From Gammaproteobacteria bacterium (GTDB lineage Bacteria; Pseudomonadota; Gammaproteobacteria; Pseudomonadales; Pseudohongiellaceae), in NCBI GenBank assembly GCA_030654835.1, contig JAURWS010000031.1, positions 1-64,000 of the forward strand: DNA of 64,000 nt. Direction: 5' to 3'. The translations under genes were made by a program, and so were the position numbers. Below are positions 41,374 to 51,185 of this stretch, one piece after another; position 1 is the first letter of the stretch; each line of letters starts with the position of its first letter. The notes beneath the pieces were generated by a model. The model saw only the letters and a list, made by a program, of their open reading frames with translations, was not told the DNA's origin and did not search any database.

Positions 41374-41928
41374 ATGGCGCAACAGTATCAGGAAATTTCC
41401 GACAAACACCGACAGTTCATCGCAGACCAGAAGATATTCTTCATTGGCACCGCGACGGCAGACAGCCGCGTCAACGTCTCTCCGAAAGGGATGGATGCGC
41501 TACGGGTAATCGACAGCAAGCGTGTTGTGTGGTTGAACGTCACGGGCAGTGGCAATGAATCATCCGCTCACGTCCAGCAGCTTCCGCGCATGACTATCAT
41601 GTTCTGCTCCTTTGAAGGTGCGCCGCTGATCCTGCGTCTGTATGGGACTGCGCGGGTCGTTCACCAGGGCGACGCCGACTGGAATGCGCTCTATGCGCTG
41701 TTCAAACCCAATCCCGGTGCCCGCCAGATTTTCGATGTCAGCATCAATCTTGTGCAAAGCTCCTGCGGCATGGCCGTTCCCACTTTCGACTATGTCGCCG
41801 ACAGAGAGCTGCTGACCGAGTGGGCAGCGAAGAAGGGCGATGCTGGTCTGCAGCAATACTGGGCGGACAAGAATCAGGTCAGCATGGATGGTGTGCCCAC
41901 GCATATTCTCGAACGGCAGCGCAAATGA
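41374..41928 (+). CDS. Pyridoxamine 5'-phosphate oxidase-related flavoprotein
   Basis: A 184-residue split-barrel protein: KIFFIGTATADSRVNVSPKG, VVWLNVTGSGNESSAHVQQL, TIMFCSFEGAPLILRLYGTA, and a C-terminal helical part with SSCGMAVPTFDY. The 'NxSPKGxD', 'TGxGxETxxH' and 'RLYGxA' motifs place it in the PNPOx-like group that binds FMN or F420 and is of unknown substrate. The ATG at 41374 has AGGAG 7 nt upstream; a longer open frame starting within the previous gene is discounted. Convergent with fghA, 1 bp between their stops. Confidence 0.85.
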   Translation: MAQQYQEISDKHRQFIADQKIFFIGTATADSRVNVSPKGMDALRVIDSKRVVWLNVTGSGNESSAHVQQLPRMTIMFCSFEGAPLILRLYGTARVVHQGDADWNALYALFKPNPGARQIFDVSINLVQSSCGMAVPTFDYVADRELLTEWAAKKGDAGLQQYWADKNQVSMDGVPTHILERQRK

Positions 41929-41929
41929 T

Positions 41930-42796
41930 TCACGGCGCGGTCACACCAAGATGCGCTGCGTGAAAACGCAGATGCTCTTCGATGAAGGTCGCGATGAAGT
42001 AATAGCTGTGATCGTAGCCAGGACGGCTTCGGTACTGGATCGAATAGTCACAATCCCTGGCTGCCTGCAGCAGCAGCTCGGGCTTCAGTTGCTCCTGCAG
42101 AAACGCATCTGCTTCCCCTTGATCGATGAGCATCGGTAGACGTTGCTGCGCCCCTCGCAGCAGAGCCGTCGCATCGTATTGCGCCCATGCGCGCTCGTCA
42201 TCACCGAGATAATTGCCAAAGGCTTTGCGTCCCCATGGACACTGCGAAGGCGCCACGATGGGGGCAAACGCGGACACCGATCGATAGCGACCGGGGTTGC
42301 GCAAGGCGACGACCAGCGCGCCGTGACCGCCCATGGAGTGCCCGGAGATCGCGCGGCGATCGGCATCGAGAGGCAGATTCGCTTCCACCAGTGTCGGCAG
42401 TTCATTCACCACGTAATCGTACATCTGGAAGTGCCTGTCCCAGGGCTGCTGCTCGGCGTTGACATAGAAGCCGGCGCCCAGCCCCAGATCCCATGACTTG
42501 TCTGGAGCTCCTGGCACATCGTCACCGCGCGGGCTGGTGTCAGGGGTCACGATCGCCATGCCCAATGCCGCAGCGAGGCGCTGAGCCCCGGCCTTGTGTA
42601 CAAAATTCTCGTCGCTACAGGTGAGGCCGGAGAGCCAGTACAGCACCGGGACGCGCTGCGGCTTTTCGAGCAGCGCCTGGGGCGGCAGAAATATGGAGAA
42701 CTTCATGGCGCAGTTGAGCACCGCCGAGTCGTGCTGATAGCGGCGCTGTTCGCCATCGAAGCAGCGGGAGGTGGTGAGGGGGTGTGCAAGGAGCAT
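41930..42796 (-). CDS. fghA: S-formylglutathione hydrolase FghA
   Basis: A 288-residue alpha/beta hydrolase of the glutathione-dependent formaldehyde detoxification pathway. [20 protein letters not shown] (oxyanion region, contains the conserved Cys), TPDTSPRG, nucleophile elbow [10 protein letters not shown] in QGEADAFL and catalytic His in [10 protein letters not shown] are all present. The ATG at 42796 (MLLAHPL) has AAAGGGA upstream and is preferred over the frame from 42823, whose extra residues are encoded by the adjacent REP sequence. No frmA/adhC gene is adjacent. Confidence 0.92.
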   Translation of the reverse strand: MLLAHPLTTSRCFDGEQRRYQHDSAVLNCAMKFSIFLPPQALLEKPQRVPVLYWLSGLTCSDENFVHKAGAQRLAAALGMAIVTPDTSPRGDDVPGAPDKSWDLGLGAGFYVNAEQQPWDRHFQMYDYVVNELPTLVEANLPLDADRRAISGHSMGGHGALVVALRNPGRYRSVSAFAPIVAPSQCPWGRKAFGNYLGDDERAWAQYDATALLRGAQQRLPMLIDQGEADAFLQEQLKPELLLQAARDCDYSIQYRSRPGYDHSYYFIATFIEEHLRFHAAHLGVTAP

Positions 42797-42808
42797 GATA
42801 ATCCCTTT

Positions 42809-42834
42809 GTGGGAGCGGGCCATGCCCGCGATAG
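42809..42834. repeat. REP-type palindrome
   Basis: TGTGGGAGCGGGCC-ATG-like centre followed by CCCGCGATA. It is the same repeat family as those at 27057-27081 and 51094-51118, with one extra base in the loop. It lies between two minus-strand genes. Similar palindromes are typical of Pseudomonas and relatives. Confidence 0.8.
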
Positions 42835-42841
42835 CCCATCT

Positions 42842-45800
42842 CTAAGTCAGCGCCTTTGCCTCCACAATGTCCTGCAGCCGCGTCACAGATTTTTCCAGCG
42901 CGCTCTTGGCCTCCGGATCGTGCGCGACCTTGGACAGCACGAAGTAGGCTGTTCGGGCGACTTGGCGCCAGCGTGGGTTGCTCGGCAGTTTGTCGATAGA
43001 CAGGTAGCGGTTCATTGAGCGCGTGCGCAGACGGCCGTTGTCGATGCTGACGCTCCAGATGCGGCTCTTCTCGGCCAGCTCGATGATCGACTCACCGGTG
43101 ACCTTCTGCCAGTAGTAATGGCAATCCTGCATCAACTTCACGAGCGCCTCGCGATACTGCTGCTCGTCATCGCCCTGCTCGGGCAGGGTGCCGGAAAGAC
43201 TCTGAATGATGCGATCCACACTCTCCAGATCGCTGAACAGATGACGGTGTGTCTGCAGGTCTTCGGGCGTGATGCGCGCCAGATACTGGGTCAGTTCCTG
43301 GGTTCGTTCCACGTTGCGATTGATCTGGGTAATCAACGCCGGCAATGAGCCCTGCACTGCCTCTTCGTCATCGACCACCGCGCCCGCCACATCGACGCGC
43401 TGGAACATCAGCAGATAAAACTCTTGATCGAGGCTGAGTGGCAATACGCAGACGCGAATCTCCTCCTGCCTGGCAGCGGCGCCATTTTCTGCAGGATGCT
43501 GCAGCGTCATTCTGAAATACGTAGGTGTGTCGGCAGCAGAAATCACGGTCTCGCGAAACGGGAAATTCAGTATCTCGGCGACATCCGCGCAGCGCTGTGA
43601 GAGTGAGTCGATCAGGTGGCTGAGTGGCTCGTTCTGATACTCGGCAGCACTCACGTCCAGTAATTTTTCCGCAGGCTTGTTGACGTACACCACGATGCCA
43701 CTCTCATCGAGGGAGACCAGCGCGTCACCCGTCACATCCAGCATCTTCGCCAAGCGTGTCTCACGGTCGCGCAGTTTTTTCTCGTTATCCTGATATTTCT
43801 GCAACTGCCAGTTGAGCCGCTGGTTCTCCTGACGCATCTCCAGCAGGTTGAGCATTTCAAATTGCTTGCCGATGCGCACCTTGAGCTCTTCTTTGCTGAA
43901 CGGCTTGCTGATGTAATCGTTGGCACCCAGGTTCAGGCCCTTCACCAGATCCTCGACGCGATTTTTCGCCGTTAGAATCACAATCGGCAGTTCATCCATA
44001 CTGTAGCGTTCGCGAATGCGTTGGCAGAGTTCGAAGCCTGTCATGATCGGCATCATCAGATCGAGTACCACAAGATCCGGTCGCTCTACGGCGAGAATTT
44101 CCAGCGCATCGTGGCCATTGAGTGCGCTGACAATGTCGTAAGAACCCGACAAGTGATCCTGGACGATGCGTACGTTCAGATATTCATCGTCCACCACCAG
44201 GATTTTGCGTCTTCGTCCCGGCAGTGCAACGGCGGTTCCTTCACCAACACCGACACCAATACCGACACCGACATCGATACCAACGTCAGTATCCGCACGG
44301 CGAGTGCGACGATCCACAATTGGCGGCGCACTTTGTACAAAACCGTTGAAACGTTCCGAGCCTTCACTGGCGAGTTTCTTCTGGGCCTTGTTCTTGCCAA
44401 GCTCCACCTTGTCCTTGTCGCTCAACAAGGGCAGATCGAAGTAGAACGTGGAGCCCTCTCCCGGGCTGCTGCGCAGGATGATTTCTGTGCCGTGCAGCTC
44501 CACCAGCTTTTGTGAAATGGCCAGCCCCAATCCTGTGCCGCCTTCTTCCCTGCTGGCGGCAGAGTCGATCTGATAGAAGCGATTGAAAATGCGCGACTGC
44601 TGATCCTTGGAAATGCCGATGCCGGTATCCTTCACCATGACCCGGGCATCGATATCGATAATCTCGATCGATACCGCTACCCAGCCGCGCTGCGTAAACT
44701 TGATGGCATTGGAGACCAGATTGAAGAGAATCTGTTGCAGGCGATCCTCGTCACCCAGCACGATGACAGGGTCGTCCGGATAGCTCTCGGCCAGTTGAAT
44801 AGGTTTGTTGCCAATCAGCGGACGACACATCTTGTTGACTAGGATGCAGATGCTCTTCAGATCAACGGCGCGTTTGTTCAGCTCCAGATGGCCGTTCTTG
44901 ATGGCGGAAAAATCGATGACGTCATTCACCAGATTGGCCAGCCGCTGCCCGCTGATCTTGATCAGGTTGAGATTCTCGCGAACGCTTTCTTCCAGCGCTC
45001 CGGATTTGTTTTCGAGAATAATTTCCGAGAGCCCGATGATGCCGGTCAGTGGCGTGCGCAATTCATGAGAGACATTCGCGATGAATTCTTCCTTCACATC
45101 GTCGGCCTTCTGCAGCGCCTCGATCTTCAGTTGATTCGCCTTGAGCATGTCATTCTGTACTGAGCTGTATTCCTTGATCAGCGAATTGATGCGATCGCCC
45201 AGCCCGAGGGACAACAACACCACGCTGATCGAGATACCGAATTGCAGACTGTGGAAACCCAGCAGAGGAGGCAAGTTGACGCCGATGCGCTGCACAACTT
45301 CGATGAAAATACTGACCATCAGGAAGGACCACGCGCCCACGAAAAATGCGGCCGAGCGCGACCCGCGTTTCATTATCTTCCATGCCACATAGGTGATCAG
45401 AACCAGATTCGTCAGCGTCATGACAACCAGGAAACGACTCAGCACGAAGTAGGGGAGAATGATGCAAAGCACTGTATAAGCAAGCGACACCAGGGCCATC
45501 CAGTGCATCAGCTTGTCGAGCGCCTGATTCACCTTTCCCACTTCAATGAAGTAGCGGATAAACATCAGCCCCGATGCGGTGGCTAGTCCACACAACAGGA
45601 GGATGCTGCGATTGGCCCAGAAAGGATTGTCCGGCCACAGAAATTGATAGGCGAAGCCCTGAAAGGAGAACGAGTAGAGACCGCCGGAAATCAGGAACAG
45701 GACGTAATACAGATAACTGCGATCCTTCGTCGAGACCCAGATGAAGAAACTGTACAGCGCGATGATCAGGACCAGACCGTAATAAACACCGGCCCAGAAG

Positions 45801-46378
45801 AATTCAGTTTTGGACTGCAATTGAAACTCTTCCAGACTCATCAGCGAGACAGGCAATTGCACCGAGCCGGCACTCTGGACGCGGAAATAAAGAGTTTGCG
45901 TCTGCCCCGCAAATATCGGCACGGTAAAGATGATCGAGTGATGATCAATGTCGCGATTGGCCAGCGGTAACGTATCACCAGCGGCTTTGTGGACCCAGGT
46001 GCCATCGGGCAGCTGATAGTACAGTTCGAACCTGTCGATCGTCGCAAACTTCATCTTCGCCAGCCATTCCTGATCGCTGGCGAAAGCGTTGTCGATGGTC
46101 ACTGATGCCCAGTAGGCAGAGCTCGTAAATCCCAGTACGGGAAACCCCGGCCCGTTCCATACTTCACCCAGGCTCTGCAGTGCTGCAATCGCGTCTTCGA
46201 GCGCCCAGTTGCCGGAGACATCTTCGACCAGAGTCATGGCATCGCCCGGCAGAATCTCCCCAGTGTTTTCATCAAGGGTGACCGCATGGCCCACACGCGC
46301 AGCAAGGGTCAGAACCAGCAGGCCCAGCCATAGAAGTCGGCGAGCGAGTGTCGAAATTTGACGATGAGAACGAGCCAT
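42842..46378 (-). CDS. Hybrid sensor histidine kinase with 7TMR-DISM sensor, receiver and PAS domains
   Basis: A 1178-residue kinase. Signal/anchor at about 10-32, a 7TMR-DISM extracellular domain (about 60-180), seven membrane helices (190-395), a short coiled coil, HisKA with phospho-acceptor His438 (VSHELRTPLTGIIGLSEIIL), HATPase (about 540-660; GDEDRLQQILFNLVSNAIKF, GTGLGLAISQKL), a linker, a receiver domain with Asp773 (VVLDLMMPI), then a coiled coil and PAS domain (about 860-990), and a C-terminal all-helical region. The linker has a Gly-Val-Asp repeat (GIDVGVGIGVGVGEG). The 7TMR-DISM domain suggests sensing of a small carbohydrate or other ligand. Alternative starts exist at 46438. Confidence 0.9.
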   Translation of the reverse strand: MARSHRQISTLARRLLWLGLLVLTLAARVGHAVTLDENTGEILPGDAMTLVEDVSGNWALEDAIAALQSLGEVWNGPGFPVLGFTSSAYWASVTIDNAFASDQEWLAKMKFATIDRFELYYQLPDGTWVHKAAGDTLPLANRDIDHHSIIFTVPIFAGQTQTLYFRVQSAGSVQLPVSLMSLEEFQLQSKTEFFWAGVYYGLVLIIALYSFFIWVSTKDRSYLYYVLFLISGGLYSFSFQGFAYQFLWPDNPFWANRSILLLCGLATASGLMFIRYFIEVGKVNQALDKLMHWMALVSLAYTVLCIILPYFVLSRFLVVMTLTNLVLITYVAWKIMKRGSRSAAFFVGAWSFLMVSIFIEVVQRIGVNLPPLLGFHSLQFGISISVVLLSLGLGDRINSLIKEYSSVQNDMLKANQLKIEALQKADDVKEEFIANVSHELRTPLTGIIGLSEIILENKSGALEESVRENLNLIKISGQRLANLVNDVIDFSAIKNGHLELNKRAVDLKSICILVNKMCRPLIGNKPIQLAESYPDDPVIVLGDEDRLQQILFNLVSNAIKFTQRGWVAVSIEIIDIDARVMVKDTGIGISKDQQSRIFNRFYQIDSAASREEGGTGLGLAISQKLVELHGTEIILRSSPGEGSTFYFDLPLLSDKDKVELGKNKAQKKLASEGSERFNGFVQSAPPIVDRRTRRADTDVGIDVGVGIGVGVGEGTAVALPGRRRKILVVDDEYLNVRIVQDHLSGSYDIVSALNGHDALEILAVERPDLVVLDLMMPIMTGFELCQRIRERYSMDELPIVILTAKNRVEDLVKGLNLGANDYISKPFSKEELKVRIGKQFEMLNLLEMRQENQRLNWQLQKYQDNEKKLRDRETRLAKMLDVTGDALVSLDESGIVVYVNKPAEKLLDVSAAEYQNEPLSHLIDSLSQRCADVAEILNFPFRETVISAADTPTYFRMTLQHPAENGAAARQEEIRVCVLPLSLDQEFYLLMFQRVDVAGAVVDDEEAVQGSLPALITQINRNVERTQELTQYLARITPEDLQTHRHLFSDLESVDRIIQSLSGTLPEQGDDEQQYREALVKLMQDCHYYWQKVTGESIIELAEKSRIWSVSIDNGRLRTRSMNRYLSIDKLPSNPRWRQVARTAYFVLSKVAHDPEAKSALEKSVTRLQDIVEAKALT

Positions 46379-46671
46379 GATGATGGTCTTTTCGGATTGG
46401 CTCCGCAGTCTTGCCGGTGGCCGGGACAGGATGCGCACGTGCTGAATCGGCAGGTACGCCGCGCGTATGAACGGGATGGATCATATAAGGTTTGATTTGC
46501 CCGTTCAATCACCGCAAGCCGCGACACTTTGCGCGGGACAACGCACTGTCTGGAAAACAGCTCCTTGTAGCGGGCCGTTTTTTGCCACTTCTGGTCATCA
46601 TATGGCAAACCCTACATAATCCGGGCCCTGCGTAAAAACAAAAACCATAAGAACATCACGGAGACTTCTGT

Positions 46672-48303
46672 ATGCACACCGATGCCTGCAATATCCATCG
46701 TCGTCGCGTCGCCCATTTTCTGTCCACGGCACTGTTGTGTCTGGGTGCACTTAGCATCCCCACCCTACCACTACAAGCGCAGTCACAGGCCAGCGTCTCC
46801 ACCGACAACGCCCCCTGGTTCGGCCTGATGTTGCCACCACCCTTTCAACCGCACATGCTGCCCGCCATCGTCGGCGATCGCGGCCCTACGCCGGCGATGG
46901 TGCCAGTGGGAGAGGAGCGCTTTACCGAACTGGAAGGCGAGGCCATCTGGGAAGATCTGGTGAGTGTCGTGGAATTTTCCAAACAGAGCCGCACCGAGCG
47001 TGAAATCGGCAGTGGTCAGCTGTGGGGCCGCATCTCCGGCTTTCCGTCCAGCACACGCACCGTCGAGTGGGTCGTCGAACAATTCAAGGCCGCTGGCATC
47101 GCCGATACCAGAATTCAAACCTTCAAGCAGAGCCCGAATGCCTCCTTCTGGATGCCCCTGTCATGGGAGTTGCGCATCAAAGGCAATGCCGCCTTCGGCC
47201 CTGGCAGTCAGGATGTTGTGCTGGAAACAGCGATGCCCTTGTCACCCTCGCAGCTGCCCAATGGCCGCCTGAGCGGGACGCTGGTGTATGTCGGTGAGGG
47301 CAGCCCGGCAGAACTGGCGCACATCGACGTGCGCGGCAAGATCGCGGTGCAACAGGTCACTCCGCAGGCCCATATGGTGTTTGAGCGTGAAACCACCGTG
47401 CCGCGCGCGCAGGACATGTTCAAACGCGGCGCCATCGCCGTGATCAACATCATGGACCAACCCGGCAATGAAATGGCCAAGGACTTCAACAACTGCGGTG
47501 GCCCTTGCTTCAATGTCGGCGGCCGTGATGGCACTTTCCTGGAGGCGGCGTTGAATAAAGCAGCCGAGGCGGGGGCGCTCGATGTCATGCAGGCGGAATT
47601 GACGCTGGAGACTGAGTCCTTCACCAATCTGAGCGCAACCAACGGCATCGCGGTGATTCCGGGGAGAGACAGCGAGGAAGTCATTGTCATCAACGCCCAC
47701 GTCGACGCCTGGTTTGATGGCGCGGGCGACAACGGTGACGGCGTGGCGGTACAGATCGCACTGGCCCGCCATTTTGCGAAACCAGAGAACCAACCTTCAC
47801 GCACGTTTGTATTTGTTGCCAGCGCGGGACACCACAGTTCCGGGCTGAACGGGCCGAGCAATTTCGTCAGTCTGAATCCCGAGCTTGCCGCCAATACCGT
47901 CGTGGCGCTGAATATCGAACACGTGGCACAACGTAATTTCTCACCGGCACGCAGCCAGTTCGAGGATGGCTATCGCGAGTACATCGCGGATGTGGGCGAG
48001 GCGCCGATCGTAGCGGGTATCACCAATAGCGCGCCCTTCATCGAAGGACTGTTTGTCGAGGGCGTGCAGCGCTACGGCACCAATTTCGTGTCCGGCACTT
48101 CGACGATGGCCAGTGGTGAAGGGGGCGGTTATCGCGATTTGAGCGCGCCAATTGTCACTACCATGCAGGCGCCGCCGCTGTATCACACCAGTGGCGAAGT
48201 TCTGGAGGCGATCTCTGTGCCCGGGCTGGAGCGCATGGCACGCTTCCTGGCCTACTTCATCAAAGAGTTGGACAAGGCGCCACGCGAGTCAATCATGCCG
48301 TGA
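46672..48303 (+). CDS. Exported M28-family zinc peptidase
   Basis: A 543-residue protein: signal peptide 1-36, then a PA-like insert (about 215-320) and the M28 catalytic domain. Metal ligands are His343 and Asp345-like residues in VINAHVDAWFDGAGDNGDGV, with the bridging acid in the GDNGDG segment, followed by FVFVASAGHHSSG and NIEHVAQ. The canonical HxDx(S/T) is here HVDAWFDGAGDN; the following HH in AGHHSSG replaces the usual EE, so one expected acidic catalytic residue may be lacking. Exoprotease or aminopeptidase of the envelope. Neighbours are CHRD and PQQ proteins. Confidence 0.8.
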   Translation: MHTDACNIHRRRVAHFLSTALLCLGALSIPTLPLQAQSQASVSTDNAPWFGLMLPPPFQPHMLPAIVGDRGPTPAMVPVGEERFTELEGEAIWEDLVSVVEFSKQSRTEREIGSGQLWGRISGFPSSTRTVEWVVEQFKAAGIADTRIQTFKQSPNASFWMPLSWELRIKGNAAFGPGSQDVVLETAMPLSPSQLPNGRLSGTLVYVGEGSPAELAHIDVRGKIAVQQVTPQAHMVFERETTVPRAQDMFKRGAIAVINIMDQPGNEMAKDFNNCGGPCFNVGGRDGTFLEAALNKAAEAGALDVMQAELTLETESFTNLSATNGIAVIPGRDSEEVIVINAHVDAWFDGAGDNGDGVAVQIALARHFAKPENQPSRTFVFVASAGHHSSGLNGPSNFVSLNPELAANTVVALNIEHVAQRNFSPARSQFEDGYREYIADVGEAPIVAGITNSAPFIEGLFVEGVQRYGTNFVSGTSTMASGEGGGYRDLSAPIVTTMQAPPLYHTSGEVLEAISVPGLERMARFLAYFIKELDKAPRESIMP

Positions 48304-48414
48304 AGATGACGAGCCGTGGAGCGCCAGTAGCGCCGGGAGACGCGCAAAATCTCGGGCTCGCAGCTCGCTGCAGAACGTGAGTATAATGCCGCAAAACAAT
48401 AATCGAGGTCTGTC

Positions 48415-48891
48415 ATGAACCACATCTCTACTCTCTCTTGTACCCTCTCTCGCCGCCACGGTGGCACTTTGTCTGTCCTGCTGCTGGGTCTGTGCATCGC
48501 CCTTCTCAGCACCACCTCCTACTCTCAGAACATGGGCAATAACTTGCGCGGCAGACTCTCGCCAATGCCTCGCACAGCACAGACCGTCGCCACCATCACC
48601 GGTGAGGGTGAGGTGCGGGCCGAGCTGAGCGGCAACATGCTGACGATCAGCGGCGAATTCGCAGGCCTGAGCTCCCCCGTGACTACCGCGCACATTCATC
48701 AGGGTCCCAAGGCCCAGCCCGGTCCCGTGGTGCTGACGATCGATGCCACGCGTGCAACCAGTGGCACTATCAGCGGCACGCTGACGTTGACTCCAGAGCT
48801 GATTGCCGCACTGCACGCGGAAAGCCTGTATGTGCAGATTCACAGTGAAACCAATCCCACGGGCGAGATCCGCGGCTGGCTCATGCACTGA
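48415..48891 (+). CDS. Exported CHRD-domain protein
   Basis: A 158-residue protein with signal peptide (1-37, ending SYSQN), then one CHRD domain: [40 protein letters not shown] and [20 protein letters not shown]. The HIH-GP and VQIHSxxNPxGEIRG motifs define CHRD, found in bacterial secreted proteins and in chordin. Function in bacteria is unknown. It precedes the cytochrome-PQQ gene by 70 bp and may be in the same transcript; the extracellular location suits the region's theme. Confidence 0.88.
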   Translation: MNHISTLSCTLSRRHGGTLSVLLLGLCIALLSTTSYSQNMGNNLRGRLSPMPRTAQTVATITGEGEVRAELSGNMLTISGEFAGLSSPVTTAHIHQGPKAQPGPVVLTIDATRATSGTISGTLTLTPELIAALHAESLYVQIHSETNPTGEIRGWLMH

Positions 48892-48961
48892 GCGCGCTGC
48901 CCCCAAACCTTTTCAACAAACACGGCAACAAACACGCCAACAACAAGAACAGAGGCATCCC

Positions 48962-51082
48962 ATGATCTTCTCTCGACCGAACCGATTGCAGGGACAACTC
49001 GGCACCGCTGTGCTCAGCGTGCTGCTCGCCGGCTACGCTGGCCAGGCGAGTGCTCAGGCAGGCGCAGCCACCGGCGCTTTCACAGCCCAACAAGCCAGTG
49101 CGGGCGCGGCGCTGTTCCAGAGCACCTGTGCCGCCTGTCACGGCGCACAATTGCAGGGAACCCCGACGGCACCACTACTGGCCGGCACGCCCTTCCTCGC
49201 ACGCTGGGGCACCCGCGCGGCGGGTGATCTGTTCCGCCAGGTAAAATCCTCCATGCCTCCCGGCAGCACGACACCGTTGTCCGATGAGACGGTCGGCAAC
49301 ATCGTTGCGTACATCATGCAGGTGAACGGCGCTACAGCAGGTACTGCGGCACTGAGTGCCAATACCACCGCGCAGGTCGGCAGTGGCATTCAAGCGGCAG
49401 CGGCCGGAGGTGCACCACAACGCCCCGCAGCGGCTCCGGAGCCTCTCGGTGTCACCGTGGCCGGTACCGTAGAAAATTTCGTTCCGATCACCGACGCGAT
49501 GATGCGCAATCCCGATCCCTCGGATTGGTTGATGATGCGCGGCAACTATCAGGCCTGGAGCTTCAGCGAACTGGATCAGATCAACCGTCGCAACGTCGGA
49601 GACCTGAAGCTGGAGTGGGTGTGGAACATGCACGAGGGGGCTTCCGAGCCCGCGCCGCTGGTCTATGACGGCGTCATGTACCTGATCAACACCAGCAATA
49701 TCATTCAGGCGCTCAACGCTGCTACAGGCGAGCTGATCTGGGAACACCGCGCCGGGCCCGCCACCCGCGAGGACATGCGTAACATCGCCCTCTATGACAA
49801 CAAGGTGATTCACGCCACCACCGACGCTCGCCTGCTGGCACTGGATGCCCGCACCGGCGAGAAGATCTGGGAAACGGTCGTGGCGGACAACAGCAAAGGG
49901 TTCGCGAATTCCAGTGGCCCGATCGTTGCCGATGGCAAGATCATTCTGGGCCTCGCGGGCTGTGCCACTTATATCGAAGAGCAGTGCTTCATGACTGCGC
50001 ACGACGTGAATACCGGCGAGCGGCTGTGGGAGTTCAACCCGGTGGCGCACTCCGAGTATCCGGGTGGCGAGACCTGGGGCGGACTGGACAATATCTACCG
50101 CAAGGGTGGTGAGACCTGGATTACCGGCAGCTATGATCCGGACTTGAAGCTGACCTATTGGGGCACGGCGCAGGCCAAGCCCTGGGTGCCCGTCAGCCGA
50201 CACATGTCCATTCACGATGCGGGCCTGTACACGAACTCCACTATCGCCCTGAACGTGGACACTGGCGAACTGAACTGGCATTTCCAACACGTGCCTGGTG
50301 AGGCGCTGGACCTGGACGAGGTGTTCGAGCGCATCCTGATCGACATCGACGGCCGCAAGACCGTGTTCTCACTCGGCAAGCACGGCATCCTCTGGAAAAA
50401 TGACCGCGTGTCCGGCGAGTTCATCGGCCTCACCGAGACGATATTCCAGAATGCCTTCAGCCACATCGATTACGAAACCGGTGCGGTCACGTATCGCGAT
50501 GACATCATCAATGCGCAACTGGACGAGTGGACCTCGGCCTGTCCGAGTAGCACTGGCGGCAAAGACTGGCACTCCATGAGCTATCACGAGCCCAGCGGTG
50601 TGCTGATTGCCCCGATGAGCCAGACCTGTCTGGAGAACGCGGCGCGTGCAGTCGAGCTGGTGCCGGGTTCAGGTGGCGTGGCGGCAAGCCGACGCTTCTT
50701 CGAGATGCCGGGTTCCGATGGCAATGTCGGCAAGCTGGCCGCTTACGATGTCAGAACTCTGGAGGAGAAGTGGAGCTATGAACAGCGCGCGTCCTTCCTG
50801 ACCGGCGTGCTCTCGACTGCGGGCGACATCCTGTTCGTCGGCGACCTGGACCGTCGCTTCCGCGCCTTCGACGTGGAAACGGGAGAGATTCTGTGGGAGA
50901 CCCGCCTGGGCACTTCCGTGCAGGGACATCCGCTGACTTTCGCCATTGATGGCAAGCAATACATCGCTGTGACTGCGGCCGTTGGCGGCACCAGCCCGCG
51001 TCAGGTTCCGGCAATCGTGACTCCAGAGATCCGTCACCCCGGCAGCGGGAACGCCGTGTACGTCTTCAGTCTCGAAGATTGA
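48962..51082 (+). CDS. Cytochrome c-PQQ beta-propeller dehydrogenase fusion
   Basis: A 706-residue exported quinoprotein. Signal peptide 1-32; a class I cytochrome c domain with CAACH (Cys56, Cys59, His60) and an axial Met in MPPGS; then an eight-bladed PQQ-type propeller from about 185: [40 protein letters not shown], and further blades with 'W-G' docking repeats. The catalytic [11 protein letters not shown] segment corresponds to the Asp region of methanol dehydrogenase. The adjacent vicinal Cys pair of methanol dehydrogenase is absent. An N-terminal, not C-terminal, haem domain is the unusual arrangement. Probable alcohol or aldehyde oxidation in the periplasm. Confidence 0.87.
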   Translation: MIFSRPNRLQGQLGTAVLSVLLAGYAGQASAQAGAATGAFTAQQASAGAALFQSTCAACHGAQLQGTPTAPLLAGTPFLARWGTRAAGDLFRQVKSSMPPGSTTPLSDETVGNIVAYIMQVNGATAGTAALSANTTAQVGSGIQAAAAGGAPQRPAAAPEPLGVTVAGTVENFVPITDAMMRNPDPSDWLMMRGNYQAWSFSELDQINRRNVGDLKLEWVWNMHEGASEPAPLVYDGVMYLINTSNIIQALNAATGELIWEHRAGPATREDMRNIALYDNKVIHATTDARLLALDARTGEKIWETVVADNSKGFANSSGPIVADGKIILGLAGCATYIEEQCFMTAHDVNTGERLWEFNPVAHSEYPGGETWGGLDNIYRKGGETWITGSYDPDLKLTYWGTAQAKPWVPVSRHMSIHDAGLYTNSTIALNVDTGELNWHFQHVPGEALDLDEVFERILIDIDGRKTVFSLGKHGILWKNDRVSGEFIGLTETIFQNAFSHIDYETGAVTYRDDIINAQLDEWTSACPSSTGGKDWHSMSYHEPSGVLIAPMSQTCLENAARAVELVPGSGGVAASRRFFEMPGSDGNVGKLAAYDVRTLEEKWSYEQRASFLTGVLSTAGDILFVGDLDRRFRAFDVETGEILWETRLGTSVQGHPLTFAIDGKQYIAVTAAVGGTSPRQVPAIVTPEIRHPGSGNAVYVFSLED

Positions 51083-51093
51083 TTTAAGCTTTC

Positions 51094-51173
51094 TGTGGGA
51101 GCGGGCCTGCCCGCGATAAATTTGGGGTCAGAGTAAAAATACAGCGCTGTATTTTTACTCTGACCCCAAATTT
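51094..51173. repeat. Composite repeat, copy 2: REP palindrome joined to a 27-bp perfect inverted repeat
   Basis: A REP palindrome at 51094-51118 is followed by arms 51118-51144 and 51147-51173 (27 bp each, exact reverse complements, CG between). This is the inverted counterpart of 27001-27081; only the joint differs by two bases. It lies between convergent genes (PQQ fusion, NHL protein) and could terminate both. Confidence 0.85.
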
Positions 51174-51185
51174 ACACAGAACCGA

